Below, piece after piece: positions 1 to 7,202 of a stretch of 7,750 nt of DNA. Below the pieces are notes generated by a model. It worked only from the letters and a program-made list of their open reading frames with translations, was not told the DNA's origin and searched no databases. The stretch comes from Dysgonamonadaceae bacterium (lineage in GTDB: Bacteria; Bacteroidota; Bacteroidia; Bacteroidales; Azobacteroidaceae): assembly GCA_031287395.1 (NCBI GenBank), contig JAITTA010000189.1:1-7750 (forward strand), written 5' to 3'. The first letter of the stretch is position 1; every line of letters begins with the position of its first letter. Position numbers and translations under genes: made by a program.

Positions 1-1
1 G

Positions 2-907
2 TTGTTGTATAAAGTTTCTTACGATGAGGTGTATCAGGCTTTGAAAACCGGTTTCAGGGGAAATGAATTTTCTACATTGCGTTCGTACCAGCAGTATCTT
101 CCTATTGTGATGGGAAATGAAGAACAAAATGTCCGGGAGGTTATCGATAATATCCTCTTGTATACTTCTCCGGACGAAACGGGGGAAAGACGCCGGTTAC
201 CGCTCAGTATGTTTGTGACCACAGTTCCGGCAGAGGACATCAAAACAATTGTTGCCGGGAAAAAGGGAGAGTTTATCCCGTTGGAGTTTTATGATACCGG
301 TCAGGTAGAAAAGATTATCCGGATGGCTAAAGAAGATGCCGGAAAGAGCGGTCGCTGGGACGTCGATTTCTCGGGAAGTTTTTTTTCCAACAAAAAGATG
401 ATTGGCGAATTGATGATTATCTTGATAATTTCCATTCTGTTAATGTATTTTATTCTGGCCGCCCAGTTCGAAAGTTTTGTTCAGCCGTTGATCGTTTTAC
501 TGGAGATCCCGATCGATGTGACCGCTTCATTGGGCCTGTTGCTGCTGCTCGGCCATACACTGAACCTGATGTCTGCAATTGGCATTGTGGTGACCTGCGG
601 TATTATCATCAACGACAGTATCCTGAAAGTCGATGTCATGAATCAGTTGAGGCGGGAAGGCTGGGGATTGATGGAGGCCATCCACGAGGCGGGGCGTCGC
701 AGGCTCAAAGCGATCCTGATGACCAGTTTGACTTCGATTGTTTGCATGGCGCCGCTCCTGTTCAGCAGCGATATGGGGTCCGAACTGGAAAAACCTTTGG
801 CTATCGCTACCATCGGAGGGATGGTTATCGGAACCCCGGTCAGTTTGTTTGTGGTGCCGTTAGTTTATTGGAGGATTTATAAAAAGAATGAAAAAATGAA
901 AAAATGA
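2..907 (+). CDS. RND efflux permease, C-terminal part (left end cut by window)
   Basis: This is the last 301 residues of an inner-membrane RND (AcrB/HAE1-like) proton-driven efflux pump. The reading frame is open at the left edge, so the start and about two thirds of the protein are missing. Visible first is the end of the second periplasmic porter/docking region (about residues 1-125), ending in the D-x-SGSF stretch that normally precedes TM8. Then come TM8 (about 137-157, followed by the typical AAQFESFVQPL), TM9, TM10 (about 190-212), TM11 (ILMTSLTSIVCMAPLLF) and TM12. In TM10 the position of the AcrB proton-relay lysine K940 appears to be Asn204 (motif IIINDSIL), as in other non-AcrB-type RND pumps. 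The C-terminal tail KKNEKMKK is encoded by an A-rich 8-bp repeat that also supplies the stop codon. A TolC-family gene begins 78 bp downstream, so it probably shares a transcript. The substrate cannot be told. Confidence 0.93.
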   Translation: MLYKVSYDEVYQALKTGFRGNEFSTLRSYQQYLPIVMGNEEQNVREVIDNILLYTSPDETGERRRLPLSMFVTTVPAEDIKTIVAGKKGEFIPLEFYDTGQVEKIIRMAKEDAGKSGRWDVDFSGSFFSNKKMIGELMIILIISILLMYFILAAQFESFVQPLIVLLEIPIDVTASLGLLLLLGHTLNLMSAIGIVVTCGIIINDSILKVDVMNQLRREGWGLMEAIHEAGRRRLKAILMTSLTSIVCMAPLLFSSDMGSELEKPLAIATIGGMVIGTPVSLFVVPLVYWRIYKKNEKMKK

Positions 908-914
908 AAAATGG
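891..914 (+). repeat. A-rich 8-bp tandem repeat (AAAAAATG) over the permease stop codon
   Basis: Two exact copies of AAAAAATG (891-898 and 899-906) are followed by a degenerate third, AAAAATGG (907-914). The repeat encodes the last residues of the upstream permease, and the TGA stop (905-907) arises inside it. Because 8 is not a multiple of 3, gain or loss of one unit would shift the frame and change only the extreme C-terminal tail. Confidence 0.75.
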
Positions 915-929
915 ATGTGCCAATTAAAA

Positions 930-994
930 AACAACGTCTAACAACAGTATAACAATGTCTAACAACGTCTAACAACAGTCTAACAATGTCTAAC
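930..994 (+). repeat. 31-bp tandem duplication built of 10-11 bp subunits, overlapping the tolC-like start
   Basis: Copy 1 (930-960) and copy 2 (961-991) differ at a single base (A949 versus C980). Each copy is made of three related subunits, AACAACGTCT, AACAACAGTCT (AACAACAGTAT in copy 1) and AACAATGTCT, and a further AAC follows at 992-994. This makes six AACAA-starting boxes spaced 10 or 11 bp, close to one helical turn. The ATG of the downstream outer-membrane factor gene (986) lies in the last box, and TAA stops occur throughout the array. The function is unknown: it could be an expanded simple repeat or a phased protein-binding array. Confidence 0.85.
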
Positions 995-2470
995 TTAAAA
1001 CTCATAACGCTCCTGGCTCTGGGGTTTCTGTTTCCTGCTACGCTTCGTTCTCAGGTTGTTTTGTCGCTTAACCGGACTATTGAAATTGCCAATGACAGTT
1101 CGTTACAGGCTTTTACGGCAAAGAACCTCTACCAATCGAGTTATTGGGGTTTTCGTTCGTATAAAGCGGCCCGTTTACCGTCGTTGAACCTGATTATGAC
1201 GCCGATACAATATTATCGCGATATCACCCGGCGTTACGATTCGGAAACCAATCTGGACGTTTATCGCGAGCAACAATCTTTGTATTCGTCCGGCAATCTT
1301 TCCGTTCGTCAGAATTTCGACCTGACGGGAGGAACTTTTTATATCGATTCCGAATTAGGATACATCCGGAATTTCGGGGAGAGGGTGTATTCTCAATATA
1401 CTACTGTTCCCGTGAGGATAGGCTATTCCCAGGATTTGTTCGGTTTCAACAGTTTTAAATGGCAGCGGAAGATCGAACCGCTTAAATATGAGAAAGCCAA
1501 ACAACAATATTTATACGATCGTGAAAATATTTCGGAATTGTCGTCCCTGTATTTCTTTGATCTGGCAATGGCTCAGGCCGGATACGACATGGCTCGGGAT
1601 AATGTAGCTTCAAGCGACACGCTTTACCGCATAGGACAGGAACGTCAGAAAATAGCTGCAATCTCTCAGGCCGATTTGTTGACGTTGAAACTTGATGCCG
1701 TCAATGCTCAAAACAGTCTGAAAAATGCAGAAATCGATCTGAAGCGTGCGATGTTTGGTTTTGTTTCCTTTTTAAATATGGATCAATCGACTCAGGTCAG
1801 ACTGGAATTGCCCGACCGGCCTAAGGGAATCGAGGTCAATGCCGATAAGGCCCTGGTTTATACTCAAAATAATAATCCCGATTTTATCGGATATAAGCAA
1901 ACCATCCTGGAAGCCGAACAGGAAGTGGATCGGACCAAAAAGACAGCAAATTTTGAAGCCAGTTTTTCTGCCAGCGTGGGTTTTAACCAGGTAGCAAACG
2001 ATTTTTCCGGAGCTTATCAGAATCCTTTGCAACAGGATGTGGTTTCCATTAACCTGAGGATCCCTTTAGTCGATTGGGGAGTGCGTAAAGGGAAAGCCAA
2101 TATGGCTAAAAATAACCTGAATGTTACCAAACTGTCGGTTCGTCAGAAAGAACTCAACCTCGAACAGGATGTCATCATGACGGTGAACGATTTCAATGTG
2201 CAGCAGGACATGATCCGGAGCGCCGAAGAAGCTTTGGAGTTGGCTAACATGGCTTATAACAACACCAAAGAACGATTCATCATCGGAAAAGCCGATATCA
2301 ATAGTCTGACTCTATCTTTGAACCGTCAGAAAGAGGCGCAAAGGAATTACATTTCCTCGTTGAAAAATTACTGGATGAGTTATTATAAAATAAGAAAACT
2401 GACCCTGTTTGATTTTGAGAAAAACGAGCCTTTATCGGTCGTATTCGACAGGGAAATGAATATAGAATAA
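986..2470 (+). CDS. TolC-family outer-membrane efflux factor
   Basis: This 494-residue protein is the outer-membrane channel of a tripartite efflux pump; trimers of such proteins form a beta-barrel plus a long alpha-helical tunnel that docks to the adaptor and RND permease. Residues 1-22 form a signal peptide with hydrophobic core LITLLALGFLF, and cleavage probably leaves an N-terminal Gln (LRS|Q), common for exported Bacteroidota proteins. The mature part has two OEP-type repeats: the first starts at LSLNRTIEIAN and includes the helix NAQNSLKNAEIDLKRAM; the second starts near the ALVYTQNNNPDF region and includes a helix ending in GKADINSLTLSLNRQKEA, a typical TolC signature. Length fits the family (about 430-500). 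The start at 986 is the only reasonable one: the in-frame stop at 950-952 is followed by no earlier start codon. It has no Shine-Dalgarno and sits in a repeat. The gene lies between two RND permease genes. Confidence 0.93.
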   Translation: MSNLKLITLLALGFLFPATLRSQVVLSLNRTIEIANDSSLQAFTAKNLYQSSYWGFRSYKAARLPSLNLIMTPIQYYRDITRRYDSETNLDVYREQQSLYSSGNLSVRQNFDLTGGTFYIDSELGYIRNFGERVYSQYTTVPVRIGYSQDLFGFNSFKWQRKIEPLKYEKAKQQYLYDRENISELSSLYFFDLAMAQAGYDMARDNVASSDTLYRIGQERQKIAAISQADLLTLKLDAVNAQNSLKNAEIDLKRAMFGFVSFLNMDQSTQVRLELPDRPKGIEVNADKALVYTQNNNPDFIGYKQTILEAEQEVDRTKKTANFEASFSASVGFNQVANDFSGAYQNPLQQDVVSINLRIPLVDWGVRKGKANMAKNNLNVTKLSVRQKELNLEQDVIMTVNDFNVQQDMIRSAEEALELANMAYNNTKERFIIGKADINSLTLSLNRQKEAQRNYISSLKNYWMSYYKIRKLTLFDFEKNEPLSVVFDREMNIE

Positions 2471-2481
2471 GTCGTAGGTTT

Positions 2482-2489
2482 TAAATTTG
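2482..2489 (+). promoter_or_regulatory. Possible internal promoter, -7 element only (TAAATTTG)
   Basis: In the 61-bp gap after the tolC-like gene, TAAATTTG matches the Bacteroidota -7 consensus TAnnTTTG and is identical to the -7 box of the ugd promoter in this window. No TTTG is present at the expected 19-21 bp upstream spacing, where the sequence is the AT-rich end of the tolC-like gene. It could be a weak internal promoter for the second permease, or chance in AT-rich DNA. Confidence 0.25.
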
Positions 2490-2531
2490 TCTTGTGTACA
2501 AAAGAAACTTATAACTTCAAACTCATAATTT

Positions 2532-5500
2532 ATGAGATTTTCTTCTTTCTCGATTATATTGATATTTGTCTGCCTCACTCTGATGGGATTGGCATTAGTC
2601 CCCCTGTTGCCGGTGAAGTTATCGCCGTCTCAGGAATTACCGCAGATCGGCATCTACTTTTCCATGCCGGGCAATGCTTCACGGGTGGTGGAAATGGAAA
2701 CGACTTCCAAGCTCGAATCGATGTTGAGCAGGATCAAGGGGATAGAAAATATCACTTCAACTTCCGGAAATGGTTGGGGACGTATTAGTATTGGCCTGGA
2801 TAAACATGTGGATCTGGATGCCGTCCGGTTTGAAGCTTCTACGATCATCCGGCAAACCTGGCCGTTTTTGCCCGAAGAAACCGGTTATCCCGTTATTTCC
2901 ATGAGCAGATCGGATAATGAAGCCAATCGTCCTTTCCTGAGTTATACCGTCAATGCTCCCGCCAATCCGATTGTGATTCAGAAATTTGTAGAAAATAATA
3001 TCAAACCGGAATTAGCGCAGATTCAGGGAGTGAATCAGATTGATGTCAGTGGCGCCATGCCGATGGAATGGCAGGTGGAATACGATTATAAGAGTCTGGA
3101 AACCATGGGACTGACGGTTCAGGATATTCAGATAGCCATCGGTGATTATCTGAAACGGGAATTTCTGGGAACGGCTTCCGTCGAATTACCGGATGGAAAA
3201 GAACAATGGATACGGATTGCCCTCATTTCGGATGCTGAAGGAATAAAAGGTTTTGATCCCGGGGATATCCGGATTGAAAATGTCAACGGGAAGTTCATTT
3301 TCCTGAATGAATTGGTAAAGGTCAGCCGTTTGGAAGAGGAAGCGCAAAGTTATTACCGTATCAACGGATTAAATTCCATTTATTTGTCGATAAAGGCTGA
3401 TGAAAATGCCAACCAATTGGAAGTGAGCCGGAAAATAAAGGATCAACTGAAAGAAATACAATCGTTTTTGCCGGCAGGATATGAAATTCATCCGGGATAT
3501 GACGCCACGGAATACATCAAGGATGAGTTGGACAAGATTTATTTCCGTACAAGCCTTACCCTGGTTATTCTTTTAATGTTTGTGCTGATAATTTACCGGA
3601 GGATCAAGTACTTGCTGCTTATTTTCCTGTCTTTGTTTATGAGTATTGCAATAGCGGTGATATTTTACTATTTTTTCGGATTGGAAATGCAGTTGTATTC
3701 TTTAGCGGGAATCACCATATCTTTGACTTTGGTCATTGACAATACGATTGTGATGTCGGATCAAATCATACGAAGGCATAATAAAAATGCTTATTTTGCC
3801 ATTCTTACGGCCACAGTGACAACAATCGCTTCTTTGGTGATCATATTCTTTATGGATGAAAAAATCCGTCTGAATTTATTGGATTTTGCCTGGGTAATCA
3901 TTATCAACCTCAGTGTATCCCTGTTTGTCGCTTTGTTCCTGGTACCGGCTTTACTGGAGAAGTTGAGAATCGGTGCAGGGCGAAGGACAAAGGGCAAAAG
4001 GCAAAGGGCGAAAGGTAAGCAACATTCAAACCCTTTCGCTCGTTACCTTGCACCGTTCACCGCTTACCAATTAACCCTCTATTTCAACCGTTTTTACGCC
4101 GCTTTTTGCCGTTTTACCTGGCGTTGGCGTGTTCCCGTTTGTATTTTGCTTGTACTCGTTTTTGGTTTGCCGGTTTTTCTCCTGCCGGAAAAACTGGAAG
4201 GGGAATCGCAATGGGTAGAAAAGTACAATAAAATATTCGGTTCTCAGGTTTATAAAGAAAAAATCAAACCTCATACGGATAAATATCTGGGGGGAACTTT
4301 GCGTTTATTTGCCCAGAAAGTATTTGAGGGTAGTTATTTTAAAGACAGGGAGCAAACCACTATTTATGTTACCGCTACCTTGCCTAACGGGTCGACAGTT
4401 GCTCAAATGAATAACCTGATACAGAAAATGGAGACCTATATCAGTCAATTTCCAGAGGTCAAACAGTTTCAGACCAATGTTTCAGGTGCAAGGAGAGCCA
4501 GTATCAATATCAATTTTACGAAACAGAGCGAACGTACCGGATTTCCTTATATGCTGAAGTCTAATTTGATCAGTAAGTCGATTGAACTGGGAGGCGGAAG
4601 CTGGGGCGTATTCGGACTTGGAGATGGTTTCAGTAACGATGTACGTGAATCTGCCGGTACGTATCAGGCAGTAATGTACGGATTCAATTATGACGAGTTA
4701 TCGGAACTGGCCGGGAAATTCAAAGAAAAACTGTTAGGGCACAGACGAATCAAGGAAGTGACCGTTAATTCCGAATTCAGTTGGTATAAGGATGACTATC
4801 AGGAATTTATATTTGATTTAAACCAGGAAAAGCTAGCCCGGGAAAATATTCAACCGATTCAATTATTCAGTTCGTTGAAACCGATGTTCGGTCAGAAAAT
4901 AACGGCAGGGCAGATTCCGGGGGAATACGGTTTGGAACGGATTGTACTGAATTCCCGTCAATCGAAAGAATACGATGTGTGGAGTCTGGAGAATGTGCCC
5001 GGCAGGATAGGAAGATACCGGGAATATAAACTGGGCGAATTGGCTACGGTAAAGAAAACCCAGGAATCCCAGAATATAGTGAAGGAAAATCAGCAATATC
5101 GTTTGTGTTTGCAGTATGAATACATCGGTTCTCACGAGCAGGGGAAAAAAGTTTTGAATCGTTATATAGACGAGTTCAAGACGGATTTACCCATGGGTTA
5201 TACGATTGAAAATCAGGATAGATCGTGGAGTTGGGAAAAGAGTAATTCCAAACAGTATTGGCTTATTCTTCTGATTTTTGTGATTATTTATTTTACCTGT
5301 AGTATCTTGTTTAATTCCTTCAGGCAGCCGTTTTCCGTTATTTTTGTGATCCCGATTGCATTTATAGGTATTTTTCTGACGTTTTATCTGTTCAAGTTGA
5401 ATTTTGATCAGGGAGGGTTCGCTTCTTTTGTCCTTTTATGCGGTATTGCCGTGAATGCCAATGTTTATGTGATGAATGAATACAACAATATACTCAGGAA

Positions 5501-5729
5501 ACGCCACGTTAGTCATTTGAACGCCTATATCAAAGCCTGGAATGCCAAGATCAGCCCTATTTTCTTGACGATCGTATCTACTATCCTCGGATTTATTCCA
5601 TTTATGATCGGAGAGTACAGGGAGGCATTCTGGTTTCCTTTAGCGGCAGGAACAATAGGAGGTCTGGTCACTTCGTTTATCGGTTCGTTTTGTTTTCTAC
5701 CGCTTTTTATGGGTGTCGCCAGGAAATGA
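2532..5729 (+). CDS. RND efflux permease, complete (AcrB/HAE1-like)
   Basis: A 1065-residue inner-membrane proton-driven efflux permease. TM1 is at about 7-28, the first porter domain runs to about 335, TM2-TM6 span about 338-475, a cytoplasmic linker follows, TM7 is at about 534-552, the second porter domain runs to about 905, and TM8-TM12 span about 909-1062. The TM4 motif LVIDNTIVM places Asp403 at the AcrB D407 position and Asn404 at D408. In TM10, GIAVNAN puts Asn975 where AcrB has K940. The start is fixed by the in-frame TAA at 2526-2528, two codons upstream, leaving only six residues before TM1. Residues about 481-513 in the TM6-TM7 linker (start GAGRRTKGKRQ) are a low-complexity insert encoded by purine-rich palindromic DNA. 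Without the insert the length is about 1030, normal for the family. The gene follows the outer-membrane factor by 61 bp. It is clearly not a recent copy of the upstream permease, so the two may work in a mixed or alternative pump. The substrate is unknown. Confidence 0.93.
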   Translation: MRFSSFSIILIFVCLTLMGLALVPLLPVKLSPSQELPQIGIYFSMPGNASRVVEMETTSKLESMLSRIKGIENITSTSGNGWGRISIGLDKHVDLDAVRFEASTIIRQTWPFLPEETGYPVISMSRSDNEANRPFLSYTVNAPANPIVIQKFVENNIKPELAQIQGVNQIDVSGAMPMEWQVEYDYKSLETMGLTVQDIQIAIGDYLKREFLGTASVELPDGKEQWIRIALISDAEGIKGFDPGDIRIENVNGKFIFLNELVKVSRLEEEAQSYYRINGLNSIYLSIKADENANQLEVSRKIKDQLKEIQSFLPAGYEIHPGYDATEYIKDELDKIYFRTSLTLVILLMFVLIIYRRIKYLLLIFLSLFMSIAIAVIFYYFFGLEMQLYSLAGITISLTLVIDNTIVMSDQIIRRHNKNAYFAILTATVTTIASLVIIFFMDEKIRLNLLDFAWVIIINLSVSLFVALFLVPALLEKLRIGAGRRTKGKRQRAKGKQHSNPFARYLAPFTAYQLTLYFNRFYAAFCRFTWRWRVPVCILLVLVFGLPVFLLPEKLEGESQWVEKYNKIFGSQVYKEKIKPHTDKYLGGTLRLFAQKVFEGSYFKDREQTTIYVTATLPNGSTVAQMNNLIQKMETYISQFPEVKQFQTNVSGARRASININFTKQSERTGFPYMLKSNLISKSIELGGGSWGVFGLGDGFSNDVRESAGTYQAVMYGFNYDELSELAGKFKEKLLGHRRIKEVTVNSEFSWYKDDYQEFIFDLNQEKLARENIQPIQLFSSLKPMFGQKITAGQIPGEYGLERIVLNSRQSKEYDVWSLENVPGRIGRYREYKLGELATVKKTQESQNIVKENQQYRLCLQYEYIGSHEQGKKVLNRYIDEFKTDLPMGYTIENQDRSWSWEKSNSKQYWLILLIFVIIYFTCSILFNSFRQPFSVIFVIPIAFIGIFLTFYLFKLNFDQGGFASFVLLCGIAVNANVYVMNEYNNILRKRHVSHLNAYIKAWNAKISPIFLTIVSTILGFIPFMIGEYREAFWFPLAAGTIGGLVTSFIGSFCFLPLFMGVARK
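3971..4070 (+). repeat. Purine-rich palindromic repeat segment translated inside the RND permease
   Basis: The left half is rich in G and A with the direct repeat CAAAGGGC at 3988-3995 and 4002-4009 (period 14). The right half carries the complementary pyrimidine-rich pattern. Inverted pairs are CGGTGCA 3971-3977 with TGCACCG 4049-4055, GCGAAAGG 4008-4015 with CCTTTCGC 4032-4039, AAGGTAA 4012-4018 with TTACCTT 4043-4049, and GGTAAGC 4014-4020 with GCTTACC 4062-4068. The segment is in frame and encodes a basic stretch (RRTKGKRQRAKGK) followed by NPFARYLAPFTAYQ in the cytoplasmic TM6-TM7 linker. It resembles an intergenic palindromic repeat captured in a gene; that origin is inferred. The exact borders are uncertain. 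Confidence 0.6.
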
Positions 5730-5750
5730 TTCAAACCTTCGATTCCTTTT

Positions 5751-5781
5751 TTTGTTATTAAGCATATAATTTATAAATTTG
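5751..5781 (+). promoter_or_regulatory. Bacteroidota-type promoter for ugd
   Basis: A -33 box TTTG (5751-5754) and a -7 box TAAATTTG (5774-5781) are separated by exactly 19 bp, matching the housekeeping sigma-factor consensus TTTG-N19-21-TAnnTTTG of Bacteroidota. Transcription would start near 5785-5789, giving a 5' leader of roughly 40 nt before the ATG at 5830. This supports separate transcription of ugd from the efflux genes. A small potential hairpin, CCTCA 5784-5788 with TGAGG 5797-5801, would lie at the 5' end of this leader. Confidence 0.75.
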
Positions 5782-5829
5782 TTCCTCAAAATTAAATGAG
5801 GTAGTCATTGGTTATTCAATTATTTATTT

Positions 5830-7146
5830 ATGAAGATAGCAATTGTTGGAACAGGTTATGTCGGTCTGGTAAGTGGTACTTGCTTCGCTGAAATGGGAAC
5901 GGATGTAATCTGCGTAGATATAGACAAGCAGAAGATAGAAAATCTTCAACAGGGTATTATCCCCATCTATGAACCCGGACTTGAGGAGATGGTATTGCGT
6001 AACCATAAAGCCGGGCGTTTGAATTTTACGACTGATTTGAAGTCTGTCCTGGATGGAGTGGAAATTGTTTTTTGTGCAGTCGGAACCCCTCCCGGTGAAG
6101 ATGGAAGTACCGATTTAAGGTATGTACTGGATGTCGCTAAAACTATCGGACAGTCGATTAATAATTACATTTTAGTTGTTAATAAAAGTACGGTTCCGGT
6201 AGGAACGGCTACACTTGTAAAGCAGGCTGTTCAGTCTGAGTTGGATAAGAGAGGGTTAAAAATTCCGTTTGATGTGGCGTCGAATCCCGAATTTTTAAAA
6301 GAAGGAGCTGCAATCAAAGACTTTATGAGTCCAGACCGGGTAGTTGTAGGAATCGATTCGGAAAAAGCGCAAAAATTAATGACACGGCTATACCGTCCGT
6401 TTCTTTTGAATAATTTCCGGGTATTGTTTATGGATATTCCTTCGGCGGAAATGACTAAATATGCAGCGAATGCCATGTTGGCTACGCGGATCAGCTTTAT
6501 CAACGATATCGCTAATTTATGCGAGATCGTCGGAGCTGATGTGAATATGGTGCGTAAAGGAATCGGCTCGGATGCCCGTATCGGTAGTAAATTCCTTTAT
6601 CCGGGTTGTGGGTATGGAGGAAGTTGTTTTCCGAAAGATATCAAATCCCTGATTAGAACCGCAGAAATTAAAGGTTATTCCATGAGGGTTCTGAAGGCTG
6701 TCGAGGAAGTGAATAATTCTCAGAAAGAGATTTTATTTCATAAACTGAAAAAACATTTTAACGGTCGGCTTCAAGGAAAACGGATTGCCCTGTGGGGACT
6801 GGCGTTCAAACCGGAAACAGATGATATGCGTGAAGCGACGTCCCTGGTGTTGATCGACAGAATATTGTCGGAAGGAGGATCTGTGATTGCTTACGACCCG
6901 GTAGCCATGCCGGAAGCTGCCCGCAGGCTGGGTGATAAAATCGGATTTGCCCGTGATATATACAATGCGGTGGACGATGCGGATGCCTTGATCGTAGCGA
7001 CGGAATGGAAAGAGTTTCGTCTGCCGGCATGGAATACGATTAAAAAATTAATGAAATTTCCGGTGGTCCTGGATGGCCGGAATATCTATGAAAAATCCGA
7101 TTTAGCGGATTATGGTTTTGATTATTATTCGATCGGGCGAGCATAA
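5830..7146 (+). CDS. ugd: UDP-glucose 6-dehydrogenase
   Basis: A cytoplasmic enzyme of 438 residues that oxidises UDP-glucose to UDP-glucuronate with two NAD+, supplying uronic acid and derived sugars for capsule, lipopolysaccharide O-antigen or exopolysaccharide. The N-terminal Rossmann domain has GTGYVG at 7-12, YEPGL at 47-51, STVPVGT at 120-126 and NPEFLKEG at 152-159. The central helical domain carries Lys210 and Asn214 (TKYAANAML). The catalytic nucleophile is Cys266 in GGSCFPKD, with Asp270 following. The C-terminal UDP-binding domain starts near 315 (IALWGLAFKPETDDMREA) and ends with LDGRNIY. All expected catalytic residues are present and the length is typical, so it should be active. 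UDP-mannose/UDP-GlcNAc-type dehydrogenases of the same superfamily are less likely given the close match to the Ugd motifs. The ATG at 5830 has no Shine-Dalgarno but follows an AT-rich leader usual for the phylum. The gene has its own promoter, and the next gene starts from another promoter, so it looks monocistronic. Confidence 0.96.
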   Translation: MKIAIVGTGYVGLVSGTCFAEMGTDVICVDIDKQKIENLQQGIIPIYEPGLEEMVLRNHKAGRLNFTTDLKSVLDGVEIVFCAVGTPPGEDGSTDLRYVLDVAKTIGQSINNYILVVNKSTVPVGTATLVKQAVQSELDKRGLKIPFDVASNPEFLKEGAAIKDFMSPDRVVVGIDSEKAQKLMTRLYRPFLLNNFRVLFMDIPSAEMTKYAANAMLATRISFINDIANLCEIVGADVNMVRKGIGSDARIGSKFLYPGCGYGGSCFPKDIKSLIRTAEIKGYSMRVLKAVEEVNNSQKEILFHKLKKHFNGRLQGKRIALWGLAFKPETDDMREATSLVLIDRILSEGGSVIAYDPVAMPEAARRLGDKIGFARDIYNAVDDADALIVATEWKEFRLPAWNTIKKLMKFPVVLDGRNIYEKSDLADYGFDYYSIGRA

Positions 7147-7202
7147 TTTTTCTCAAAATATAACAAAATGTAGGAAACGAATTGAAAAAAAAAGCACTTT
7201 AT

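Noticed and set aside
34..243. Open frames on the - strand across the window (e.g. 34-243, 1772-2032, 3791-3997, 4863-5135, 6231-6503, 6806-7030)
   Set aside because: All are antisense to well-supported conserved genes, lack recognisable domains and have no promoter or start context; they are treated as by-products of codon usage.
930..994. Tandem repeats read as a CRISPR-like array
   Set aside because: The units are contiguous with no spacers and only 10-11 bp, so this is a tandem repeat.
2492..2788. A 98-codon open frame on the + strand overlapping the second permease start
   Set aside because: It lies in another frame over the strongly conserved RND N-terminus, has no family resemblance and no start signal; it is a shadow frame.
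5721..5753. Possible intrinsic terminator after the efflux genes: AGGAA 5721-5725 pairing with TTCCT 5743-5747, then a run of T
   Set aside because: The stem is only 5 bp with a 17-base loop and begins inside the coding end, and the T-run doubles as the -33 region of the ugd promoter. It is too weak to call, although termination must occur somewhere here if ugd is separate.
5784..5801. CCTCA/TGAGG hairpin in the ugd leader as a riboswitch or regulatory element
   Set aside because: A 5-bp stem with an 8-base AT loop is common by chance in AT-rich DNA, and the leader is too short for a known riboswitch; it is mentioned only within the promoter entry.
7147..7202. Terminator after ugd
   Set aside because: The region is AT-rich with an A9 run, but the only pairing found (GAAAC 7174-7178 with GTTTC 7206-7210) has a 27-base loop and no following T-run.
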